Shown here piece by piece: positions 8,012 to 15,065 of a stretch of 38,254 nucleotides of DNA. The stretch lies in contig NZ_PJJS01000040.1 of the NCBI RefSeq assembly GCF_002929845.1, positions 1 to 38,254 of the forward strand, written 5' to 3'. The notes below the pieces were generated by a model, which searched no databases, had not been told where the DNA came from, and saw only the letters and a program-made list of their open reading frames with translations. The number at the start of each line of letters is the position of its first letter. Positions within the stretch are counted from its first letter, which is position 1. Both the position numbers and the translations under genes were made by a program. The stretch is from Cryobacterium sp. M96 (GTDB taxonomy: Bacteria > Actinomycetota > Actinomycetes > Actinomycetales > Microbacteriaceae).

Positions 8012-9985
8012 TCAGTGGTCATAGTGCTGTGGATTATGGGCGGGCTGGTCATGTTCATGGTCATGCTCGGCGTGCTCGCCCGGCGCACAGTGCGCCGGGC
8101 TGCGTTCCACGTCGAGCGACGGATTGCGGTCGAAGAAGCCGACCGGCTTGAGCCAGAACGACACGGTGTCGACCGGCATGATCGGCCACTCTTCCGGTCG
8201 GGTGATGTGGTGGATACCGAAGACGTACCAGAGCACGATATCGGCGTTCCGCACCGGCCGGCGAGCCTGGATCCACTCGGGCAGGCCGTGGTCGACCGCG
8301 CTCTGGTTGACGAACTCGCCGCACGGCCAGCGTTCGGACTCGTCGTTCGGGGTGACCCAGACCGTGTGCCCGATCACCTGGGCGCGTTGGAGGGCAGGCG
8401 CCGCCTGGTCGAAGAAGGACGGGATGGCTCCGCCGGGCACCAGCTTGTAGGACACGGGGGTGCCGAGGCCGTTGAGCGAGTTCTCGTTCACGACCTTCCA
8501 GGCCCGTTGGGTGTCCCAGTTGTAGTCGTCGAACCCCTCGGTCTCGATCGGGGTGTTCAGCTGGGTGATCGCGAGGCCGAGCGGGTTTGCGGCGCTGATC
8601 GGCTCGGCCTGCGTCTCGGTGCGGAACACCGTGTTCTCGCGGCCGTCGACGTCGAGGTCCATCCGGGCCACGATGAAGTGCTGGTGGAACGGCGCGTAGG
8701 TGCGCGTGTCGACCAGGGTTCCGTTGGGGTGCGGCTGGCCCTCGTCGAGGTGCGTCACCACCATGATCCCGGTGGCGCGCACCTCGCATTCCATGTTGCC
8801 GTCCTGGTAGAAGCGCCAATAGACGAGGTACTCGTAGTTCGCTACCGTGACGTGGAAGGACACGACGAGCCGGCGCATCCGGCGCACCTCGGCACTGCCG
8901 TTGTGGTCGACGTGCTTCCAGAGCACCGCGTTGTCTTCCTCGTGGATGCAGAACGCGTTCGGGATGCTGTACGGCTCGCCCTTGCTGTTGTGCAGCACGG
9001 CATCGAGGTAGCGGATTTCGCCGAGGCAGTCGCAGCCGAGCTCGAGCGAGGTGGTCATGAAGCCGAGGCCCCACTCGCCGATGTCGAAGGCGGTGCGACG
9101 GAAATGGTCGACGCTGGGGTCGCGGTAGGGCACGACCATCTCCGCGAACGACAACCGGTTGGCGATGGGCCGCACCCGGCCGCCGTCCCGGTAGCCCACG
9201 GTATGCAGGGTCATGCCCTCGCGGTAGTTGAAGCCCACCCGGAGCGACCAGTTCTGCCACTCGATCAGGTTGCCGTCGAGCGTGAAGCTCGGGCCGTCGG
9301 GCTGCCCGATGTCGAGCGGGGTGAGCGGCGGGCGCGGGCTTCGATCCCGGATGCGCCGGGGCACCAGGTGCGGCACGTATTCGCCCATTCCCGCCGGCGG
9401 TTCGACCGTGAACGAGTCCTCCACCTGGAGCAGTTCCATGGTGTTGACGTCGAGCACGAAGTGCAGGCCGCTGACCGGTCCCGCATAGGGGTTGGCGTCG
9501 GTGGACGCCCGGACCCAGACGTCTGACCAGCCCAGGCGGCGGCCGCGATACCGGTCGGGGATTACCGCGTCGCCGTAGGTCCAGGTGTCGATGAAGACCA
9601 GGTCGAGGTCGGTGATGCCCCGGCGGGCGAGAGTGGCGATCACATCGGGGTGGGCGCGAAGGGCGGCGTCGGCTTCCTCCCACTCGTCGACGGTGAAGTT
9701 CGCCTGCATCCCCGGCACCGTTTCCCACTCGAGCAGGGCGTCGGTCGTGAGCGAGACGACGCCCACCCAGGTGGTGTTCTCGGCGCGGTGGAGCACTACC
9801 AGCCGTGCGCGTCGGTCGGGAACCGCGCTGGTAGCTGTGAACTCGGCGACGGCGCTCCGGGGCGGCTCGACCAGCTCGATCGAGGTGAACCGCCACCCGT
9901 CGGCGACGCCGCGCTCGCGGGCGAGGATGGCGACGGCGGAGGTGAACTCAGCGGCGGAGAGCGGGTCGAGCGGGTGGAAAGTCAT
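8012..9985 (-). CDS. Copper-containing primary-amine oxidase
   Basis: Oxidatively deaminates a primary amine to an aldehyde, ammonia and H2O2 using Cu(II) and the self-generated cofactor topaquinone. The 657-residue protein shows every hallmark. The topaquinone tyrosine Y384 lies in T-V-A-N-Y-E. The copper ligands are H434 and H436 in FHQHFIVARMD and H593 in GIHHITRPEEW. The catalytic base is D301 in AFDIGEWGLG. The N2/N3 domains precede the catalytic beta-sandwich, and the resemblance is to Arthrobacter phenethylamine/histamine oxidases. No signal peptide is visible (start MTFHPLDPLS), so it is probably cytoplasmic. Unusually, the last 26 residues hold eight His and one Cys. The aldehyde product would pass to the dehydrogenase encoded just upstream. 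The exact amine is not determined. Confidence 0.96.
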   Translation of the reverse strand: MTFHPLDPLSAAEFTSAVAILARERGVADGWRFTSIELVEPPRSAVAEFTATSAVPDRRARLVVLHRAENTTWVGVVSLTTDALLEWETVPGMQANFTVDEWEEADAALRAHPDVIATLARRGITDLDLVFIDTWTYGDAVIPDRYRGRRLGWSDVWVRASTDANPYAGPVSGLHFVLDVNTMELLQVEDSFTVEPPAGMGEYVPHLVPRRIRDRSPRPPLTPLDIGQPDGPSFTLDGNLIEWQNWSLRVGFNYREGMTLHTVGYRDGGRVRPIANRLSFAEMVVPYRDPSVDHFRRTAFDIGEWGLGFMTTSLELGCDCLGEIRYLDAVLHNSKGEPYSIPNAFCIHEEDNAVLWKHVDHNGSAEVRRMRRLVVSFHVTVANYEYLVYWRFYQDGNMECEVRATGIMVVTHLDEGQPHPNGTLVDTRTYAPFHQHFIVARMDLDVDGRENTVFRTETQAEPISAANPLGLAITQLNTPIETEGFDDYNWDTQRAWKVVNENSLNGLGTPVSYKLVPGGAIPSFFDQAAPALQRAQVIGHTVWVTPNDESERWPCGEFVNQSAVDHGLPEWIQARRPVRNADIVLWYVFGIHHITRPEEWPIMPVDTVSFWLKPVGFFDRNPSLDVERSPAHCAPGEHAEHDHEHDQPAHNPQHYDH

Positions 9986-10006
9986 CGAGGGGCCTCTGTT
10001 CTCGTT

Positions 10007-10049
10007 GGCGGTGGTCGAGCCTGGCGGTGGTCGAGCCTGTCGAGACCCG
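10007..10049. repeat. Interspersed GGTCGAGCCTGTCGAGACC repeat, partly duplicated
   Basis: The 16-base unit GGCGGTGGTCGAGCCT occurs twice in tandem (10007-10022 and 10023-10038). The second copy continues as GTCGAGACCCG to 10049. It fills the gap between the aldehyde dehydrogenase and amine oxidase genes. The same core recurs at 24834-24885 (inverted), 36814-36836 and 36866-36888. Confidence 0.85.
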
Positions 10050-10052
10050 TGT

Positions 10053-11483
10053 TTATTCCAGCGCGCTCATCACGTGCTTGATCCGGGTGTAGTCCTCGAC
10101 GCCGTACATCGACAGGTCTTTGCCGTATCCGGACTGCTTGAAACCGCCGTGTGGCATCTCGGCGGTCAGCAGGAGATGGGTGTTGATCCACACCGCGCCG
10201 AAGTCGAGGTCGCGGGAGACCCGCATGGCCGTAGCGTGGTCGAGGGTCCACACGCTGGAGGCGAGCGCGTAGTTGACATCGTTCGCGAGCGTGACCGCGT
10301 GCTCCTCCGACGTGAAGGGCTGCACCGTGATCACCGGGCCGAACGTTTCCTCCTGCACGATCGCATCCGTTTGGCGCACCTGAGTGACGACTGTGGGCTC
10401 GAAAAAGAAGCCCTCGGTGCCGACCTGGTGTCCGCCGGTGGCAATGACAGCGTGGTCGGGCAGGGCCGCGACCTTGCGCGAGACGTCGCCGAAATGGTTG
10501 ACGTTGTTGAGCGGCCCGAAGTAGTTGTCGGCGTCGTCGGCCGACCCGGTAGTGCGGCTGCGGGCCTCGGCGACGAGTGCGTCGACGAACTCGTCATGGA
10601 TGGACTCGTGCACGAGCACTCGCGTGATGGCCGTGCAGTCCTGCCCGGCGTTATAGAAGGAGAAGTCGGCGATGGCGGCGGCGGTCACGCTGACGTCGAC
10701 GCCGGCGAAGACCAGGGCCGGCGCCTTGCCGCCGAGCTCGAGATGGGCCCGCTTGAGCGTCTTCGCGGCGCCGGCGGCGACGGCCATACCGGCCCGCACG
10801 CTGCCAGTGATCGAGACCAGGCCGGGTACCGGATGCTCGACGATCGCGGCCCCGGTGCCGCCGTTGCCGAGCACGATGTTCATCACGCCGTCGGGGAGGA
10901 TGCCCTGGCTGATCCGGGCGAGTTCGAGGGTCGACTCCGGGGTGGTGTCGCTGGGCTTGAGCACGAGGGTGTTGCCGGCCGCCAGCGCGGGGCCGATCTT
11001 CCAGATGGCCATCAGGAAGGGGAAGTTCCACGGGGTGACCTGCCCGACCACGCCGATCGGTTCGCGGCGTACCCAGGAGGTCATGCCGGGCAGATATTCA
11101 CCGGCGGACTTGCCCTCGAGCAGTCGGGCGGCACCGGCGAAGAAGCGCAGCTGATCGGCGCCGGCCGCGACCTCGTCAACGGCGATCGTGGCGCGAGGTT
11201 GGCCCGTGTTGCGGTGCTGGGCCTCCACGATGGCGTCGCTCTCGGCATCGATCGCGTCGGCGAGGCGCAGCAGCGCGCGCTGCCGCTCGGCGGGAGTGGT
11301 GCGGCCCCAGGTGCGGAAGGCGGTCTTCGCGGCGGTCATCGCGTCGTCGACGTCGGCCGCGGTGGAGACCGGGGCCCGGGCAACCCGGCGTCCCGTTGTG
11401 GGATCGACGATGTCGAGCAGCTCGGTGCCGGAGGGAGTGACAAAGCGGCCGTTGATGAAGTTTTTAAGGGTGGGGGTGGCCAC
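10053..11483 (-). CDS. Aldehyde dehydrogenase (gamma-aminobutyraldehyde dehydrogenase-like)
   Basis: NAD(P)-dependent oxidation of an aldehyde to its acid. The 476-residue protein has the ALDH layout: the coenzyme-binding WNFPFLMAIWKIGPALAAGN segment, the general-base glutamate E249 in LELGGK, and the catalytic thiol C283 in NAGQDC. A C-terminal GGFKQSGYGKD segment is also present. The last feature and overall similarity point to the aminobutyraldehyde/betaine-aldehyde dehydrogenase subgroup. As first gene of the amine operon it most likely oxidises the aldehyde made by the copper amine oxidase; phenylacetaldehyde or 4-aminobutanal are the obvious candidates. Translation starts at GTG (GTGGCCACC) with AGGA about 8 bases upstream, and a good promoter sits just before it. 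Confidence 0.93.
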   Translation of the reverse strand: MATPTLKNFINGRFVTPSGTELLDIVDPTTGRRVARAPVSTAADVDDAMTAAKTAFRTWGRTTPAERQRALLRLADAIDAESDAIVEAQHRNTGQPRATIAVDEVAAGADQLRFFAGAARLLEGKSAGEYLPGMTSWVRREPIGVVGQVTPWNFPFLMAIWKIGPALAAGNTLVLKPSDTTPESTLELARISQGILPDGVMNIVLGNGGTGAAIVEHPVPGLVSITGSVRAGMAVAAGAAKTLKRAHLELGGKAPALVFAGVDVSVTAAAIADFSFYNAGQDCTAITRVLVHESIHDEFVDALVAEARSRTTGSADDADNYFGPLNNVNHFGDVSRKVAALPDHAVIATGGHQVGTEGFFFEPTVVTQVRQTDAIVQEETFGPVITVQPFTSEEHAVTLANDVNYALASSVWTLDHATAMRVSRDLDFGAVWINTHLLLTAEMPHGGFKQSGYGKDLSMYGVEDYTRIKHVMSALE

Positions 11484-11503
11484 GGGCCTGATCCTCTGCG
11501 CTG

Positions 11504-11532
11504 AGTGTAGAAACGGGTCTTTTGTTCGGTAA
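11504..11532 (-). promoter_or_regulatory. Promoter of the amine-catabolism operon
   Basis: Read on the minus strand, TTACCG (-35) and TACACT (-10) are separated by exactly 17 bases. The -10 ends 20 bases before the GTG of the aldehyde dehydrogenase, giving a short leader that holds its ribosome site. The -10 fits the actinobacterial TANNNT rule; the -35 is moderate. Confidence 0.5.
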
Positions 11533-11539
11533 GTATGGC

Positions 11540-11560
11540 ATCCGACAGAGGAATTCGGAT
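11540..11560. promoter_or_regulatory. Candidate operator upstream of amine operon
   Basis: ATCCGA at 11540-11545 is mirrored by TCGGAT at 11555-11560 with a 9-base spacer. This dyad lies directly upstream of the -35 box of the operon promoter, where an activator or dimeric repressor could bind. No regulator gene is adjacent, so the binding protein is unknown. Confidence 0.35.
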
Positions 11561-11653
11561 ACCCGGACGAAAACTGGGTCGTGATGGGGCTGCCGCCGTA
11601 GCACCGCCGAGTTGTCTCCGGACCGCTGGCGCGTTTTCTCGATGTCCCCTAAA

Positions 11654-11674
11654 CTTGAGTCCAACAGGCTCAGC
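11654..11674. promoter_or_regulatory. HAIR-like heat-shock operator before clpB-type gene
   Basis: CTTGAGT, seven bases, then GCTCAGC. The HspR-associated inverted repeat (HAIR) known in actinobacteria is CTTGAGT-N7-ACTCAAG. The left half here is perfect with correct spacing, and the right half matches at CTCA only. A possible -10 (TAAACT, 11650-11655) overlaps the site. HspR controls clpB in Streptomyces and mycobacteria, so heat-shock control is likely. Confidence 0.6.
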
Positions 11675-11723
11675 TTTTTGCCGACCTGCGACGAGAGCGG
11701 CCGGCCCGAGAGAGGATCTTCCG

Positions 11724-13913
11724 ATGCAAGCAGGTCAGCAACCGCCCCAGGATGAAGCGAAGACGGCGTTGGAGCAGTACGGTGTCAACCTCACCGAGAT
11801 CGCCCGGACCGGCAAGCTTGACCCGGTGATCGGGCGGGACGCGGAGATTCGGCGGGTCAGTCAGGTACTCACCCGCCGCACCAAGAACAACCCGGTGCTG
11901 ATCGGTGAACCCGGCGTGGGCAAGACCGCCGTTGTGGAGGGACTGGCCCAGCGCATCGTGGCCGGCGATGTGGCCGACTCCCTCAAGGGCAAGCAGCTGG
12001 TCTCCCTCGACCTGGCGGCCCTGGTGGCGGGGGCCAAGTATCGCGGCGAGTTCGAGGAGCGGCTCAAGGCCGTGCTCAAGGAAATCAACGACGCGCAGGG
12101 GCAGATCATTACCTTCGTCGACGAGCTGCACACCCTGATGGGTGCCGGCGGCGGCGAAGGGTCCGTGGCGGCCTCCAACATGCTCAAGCCCATGCTCGCC
12201 CGCGGCGAGTTGCGCCTGATCGGTGCGACCACGCTCAACGAGTACCGCGAATTCATCGAGAAGGATGCCGCCCTCGAGCGCCGGTTCCAACCGGTGCTGG
12301 TCGACGAGCCCAGTGCGGAAGACACTGTGGCCATCCTGCGCGGGCTCAAGGAGCGCTACGAGGCCCACCATAAGGTGTCGATCGCGGACTCGGCGCTGGT
12401 GGCCGCGGTCTCCCTCTCCAACCGGTACATCACCGCCCGCCAGCTGCCGGACAAGGCCATCGACCTGATCGACGAGGCGGCCAGCCGGCTGCGGATGGAG
12501 ATCGACTCCGCTCCCGTGGAAATCGACGAACTGCGTCGAAGGGTGCAGAGGCTGGAGTTGGAAGAGCTCGCGCTGAAAAAAGAGAAGGACGACGCCTCTA
12601 AGGCTCGCCTGGGGAAGTTGCGTGCTGACCTTGCCGAATACACGGTGGCCCTTGCTGAGCTGCAGGACCGCTGGGACAAGGAGCGTTCCTCGCTCAACCG
12701 GATCGGCGATCTGAGGAAGCGCTTGGTGAGCACCCGCAGCCAGGCCGAGGTGGCCGAGCGCGAGGGCAACCTGGAGAAGGCGTCCAGGCTGCTCTACGGC
12801 GACATCCCGGTGATCGAACGGGAACTCGCCGAAGCGGAGCAGACCGAGCAGGATGGGCCGCGGATGGTCGGTGACCAGGTCACCGCGGAGGACATCGCCG
12901 CCGTGGTCGCGATGTGGACCGGCATCCCGGTAGGGCGGCTGCTGCAGGGCGAGACGGAGAAGCTGCTGAACCTCGAGGGTGAGCTCGGGCACCGCTTGGT
13001 CGGGCAGAAGCAGGCCGTGCGCGCGGTCGCCGACGCCGTGCGCCGCAGCCGGGCCGGCATCTCCGACCCGGACCGGCCGACCGGTTCGTTCCTCTTCCTC
13101 GGGCCGACCGGCGTGGGCAAGACGGAGCTGGCGAAGGCGCTCGCCGAGTTCCTCTTCGACGACGAAAAGGCGATGGTGCGCATCGACATGAGCGAGTACG
13201 GGGAAAAGTTTTCCGTGTCCCGTCTGGTCGGGGCTCCTCCCGGCTATATCGGCTACGAGCAGGGCGGGCAGCTGACCGAGGCCGTGCGCCGCCGCCCGTA
13301 TTCGGTGATTTTGTTCGACGAGGTGGAGAAGGCGCATCCGGAGGTCTTCGATGTCTTGCTGCAGGTGCTCGACGACGGCCGGCTCACGGATGGCCAGGGC
13401 CGCACCGTGGACTTCCGCAACACGATCCTGGTGCTGACCTCGAACCTCGGGTCGGCGTTCCTGATCGACCCGGTGCTCAGCCGGGACGAGAAGGAGGCGG
13501 CCGTGCAGGCACTCGTGCGCAAGACGTTCAAGCCCGAGTTCGTCAACCGTCTCGACGACATCGTCGTGTTCGAATCGCTGTCGATGGAGGACCTCGGCCA
13601 GATCGTCGGGCTGCTCGTTGACCGGTTGGAAAAGCGGCTGATCGAGCGGCGGCTCGAGCTGGGCGTGACCCCGGATGCCCGCACCTGGCTGGCGGAACGC
13701 GGCTATGACCCGATCTACGGTGCGCGCCCGCTGCGGCGGTTGATGCAGACCGAGATCGACGACAGGTTGGCGACCGCGATCCTGTCGGGCGCCGTGCGGG
13801 ACGGCGAGACGGTACGGGTGGACCTGGCGCCGGACGGGGAATCGCTCAGCGTCGCATCCGCCCCGTTGCTGGTCGTGGACCCGGCCGACCTCGACGACGA
13901 CGCGCTGCTGTAG
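11724..13913 (+). CDS. clpB: ClpB-type AAA+ disaggregase lacking the N-domain
   Basis: A two-ring AAA+ chaperone (729 residues) that threads aggregated proteins using ATP. NBD1 has Walker A GEPGVGKT (about 61-68) and Walker B FVDELH (about 130). A ClpB-like coiled-coil middle domain follows (about 270-400, including the W-x-KE and YGDIPVIE segments). NBD2 has Walker A GPTGVGKT (about 460-467) and Walker [10 protein letters not shown] (about 530). The IG[FL] loop that docks ClpA/C/X onto ClpP is absent, which argues for ClpB. The usual N-terminal double-repeat domain (about 140 residues) is missing. The ATG at 11724 has AGAGGA 8 bases upstream, and translation of the in-frame upstream extension does not look like that domain. 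The HAIR-like site 50 bases upstream implies HspR control. Confidence 0.92.
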   Translation: MQAGQQPPQDEAKTALEQYGVNLTEIARTGKLDPVIGRDAEIRRVSQVLTRRTKNNPVLIGEPGVGKTAVVEGLAQRIVAGDVADSLKGKQLVSLDLAALVAGAKYRGEFEERLKAVLKEINDAQGQIITFVDELHTLMGAGGGEGSVAASNMLKPMLARGELRLIGATTLNEYREFIEKDAALERRFQPVLVDEPSAEDTVAILRGLKERYEAHHKVSIADSALVAAVSLSNRYITARQLPDKAIDLIDEAASRLRMEIDSAPVEIDELRRRVQRLELEELALKKEKDDASKARLGKLRADLAEYTVALAELQDRWDKERSSLNRIGDLRKRLVSTRSQAEVAEREGNLEKASRLLYGDIPVIERELAEAEQTEQDGPRMVGDQVTAEDIAAVVAMWTGIPVGRLLQGETEKLLNLEGELGHRLVGQKQAVRAVADAVRRSRAGISDPDRPTGSFLFLGPTGVGKTELAKALAEFLFDDEKAMVRIDMSEYGEKFSVSRLVGAPPGYIGYEQGGQLTEAVRRRPYSVILFDEVEKAHPEVFDVLLQVLDDGRLTDGQGRTVDFRNTILVLTSNLGSAFLIDPVLSRDEKEAAVQALVRKTFKPEFVNRLDDIVVFESLSMEDLGQIVGLLVDRLEKRLIERRLELGVTPDARTWLAERGYDPIYGARPLRRLMQTEIDDRLATAILSGAVRDGETVRVDLAPDGESLSVASAPLLVVDPADLDDDALL

Positions 13914-13922
13914 TTCTATCCG

Positions 13923-13956
13923 TCGCCGGATTTCGCGTTTAGCGGAATTCGGCGGG
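13923..13956. terminator. Possible terminator after clpB-type gene
   Basis: An imperfect stem (TCGCCGGATTTCGC against GCGGAATTCGGCGG, about 11 of 14 paired) begins about 10 bases after the stop codon. A second G/C-rich hairpin (CCCCCTG/CAGGGGG, about 13974-14001) follows before the next promoter. Neither has a T-tract. Confidence 0.4.
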
Positions 13957-13984
13957 AATACGACGGAACGGGCCCCCTGCCCCG

Positions 13985-14012
13985 GTGACGGTCAGGGGGG
14001 CTGGCATAGGGT
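13985..14012 (+). promoter_or_regulatory. Leaderless-type promoter of the alcohol dehydrogenase
   Basis: TAGGGT (14007-14012) lies exactly 6 bases before the ATG at 14019, the arrangement typical of leaderless actinobacterial transcripts. A GTGACG (13985-13990) 16 bases further up could be the -35. No ribosome site precedes the ATG, which agrees with leaderless translation. Confidence 0.5.
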
Positions 14013-14018
14013 CGAAGC

Positions 14019-15065
14019 ATGCGTGCAACAGTGATTTACGGGGAACGGGACATCCGCCTCGAAGAAGTATCCGATCCGATTCTCTCCACCGGCGGTGACG
14101 CCATCGTGCGCGTCGTCGCAGCCTGCGTCTGCGGCTCAGATCTCTGGCCCTACCGCGGCATCCATCCCACCGAGGAGCCGAAACGAATCGGCCACGAGTT
14201 CGTCGGCATCGTCGAGGAAATCGGCGCCGACGTCAGCCGGGTCAAGGTCGGCGACTTCGTCATCGCGCCGTTCTACGACTGCGATAACACATGCATCAAC
14301 TGCCAGAACGGCACCAGCACCTCCTGCCTGAACGGCGGCTGGTGGGGCTCGGACGACCAGCTCGGCGGCTTCGCCGACGGCGCCCAGGGCGAGAAAGTGC
14401 GCGTGCCGCACGCCGACGGGTCGCTCGTTGCGACGCCGACCCTGCCCACCGACGCCCAGGTTCCCGGTCTCCTGGCCCTCGCCGACGTCATGGGCACCGG
14501 CCACCACGCCGCGGTCTCCGCCGGTGTGACCGCGGGCAGCACGGTCGTCGTCGTCGGCGACGGCGCGGTCGGCCTCTGCGCCATCATCGCGGCCAAGCGG
14601 CTCGGGGCCTCCCGGATCGTGGCCATGTCGCGTCACCCCGAACGGCAGATCGTGGCCCGCGAGTTCGGCGCGACCGAGATCGTCGAGGAGCGCGGCGAGG
14701 CCGGCGTGGCCCGCATCCGTGAGCTGTTCGACGGCATCGGCGCGGACTGCGTGCTCGAGTGCGTCGGCACCAAGGAGTCGATGGAGCAGGCCATCGCGTC
14801 GGCCCGTCCCGGCGGAATGGTCGGCTACGTGGGCGTGCCCACCGGCGGACCGATCGAGGTTAGCCCGCTGTTCGGGCGGAACGTGGGCCTGAACGGCGGC
14901 GTCGCATCCGTTCGCGGCTACGTCGAAGAGTTGCTGCCGGAGGTGCTCTCGGGTGCCATCAACCCCGGCCGCGTGTTCGACCTGCAGCTGCCGCTGGCCG
15001 AGGTTGCCGAGGCCTACGCCGCCATGGACGAGCGCCGCGCCATCAAGGTGATGCTGCTCCCGTAG
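14019..15065 (+). CDS. Zinc-dependent alcohol dehydrogenase (MDR family)
   Basis: A 348-residue medium-chain dehydrogenase/reductase. Catalytic zinc ligands are visible as C38 (VCGSD) and H59-E60 (GHE). The structural zinc lobe is C88-C92-C95-C103. The Rossmann motif GDGAVG is at 180-185 and binds NAD(P). It oxidises an alcohol or reduces an aldehyde in the cytosol; the substrate is not evident, and sorbitol/threonine-dehydrogenase-like or glutathione-independent aldehyde activities are all possible. The start is set by the leaderless promoter 6 bases upstream. Its last 23 bases overlap the 3' end of the convergent flavin oxidoreductase gene. Confidence 0.92.
   Translation: MRATVIYGERDIRLEEVSDPILSTGGDAIVRVVAACVCGSDLWPYRGIHPTEEPKRIGHEFVGIVEEIGADVSRVKVGDFVIAPFYDCDNTCINCQNGTSTSCLNGGWWGSDDQLGGFADGAQGEKVRVPHADGSLVATPTLPTDAQVPGLLALADVMGTGHHAAVSAGVTAGSTVVVVGDGAVGLCAIIAAKRLGASRIVAMSRHPERQIVAREFGATEIVEERGEAGVARIRELFDGIGADCVLECVGTKESMEQAIASARPGGMVGYVGVPTGGPIEVSPLFGRNVGLNGGVASVRGYVEELLPEVLSGAINPGRVFDLQLPLAEVAEAYAAMDERRAIKVMLLP

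Noticed and set aside
7844..9526. 560-residue plus-strand open frame opposite the amine oxidase
   Set aside because: Shadow of the minus-strand gene, whose topaquinone and copper motifs are unmistakable.
8061..9896. 611-residue minus-strand open frame in another frame of the amine oxidase
   Set aside because: Arg/Pro/Ala-rich frame-shadow typical of high-GC DNA.
9585..11504. 639-residue plus-strand open frame opposite the aldehyde dehydrogenase
   Set aside because: Shadow frame; no family features, and it spans the operon promoter and an intergenic repeat.
11464..11664. 66-residue minus-strand open frame before the aldehyde dehydrogenase
   Set aside because: No ribosome site; overlaps the promoter and operator; no family resemblance.
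11535..11723. In-frame extension of clpB upstream of 11724
   Set aside because: Translation does not resemble the Clp N-domain, covers the HAIR-like site, and the ribosome site supports 11724.
11670..13337. 555-residue minus-strand open frame opposite clpB
   Set aside because: Complement of conserved AAA+ coding sequence; translation shows no domain.
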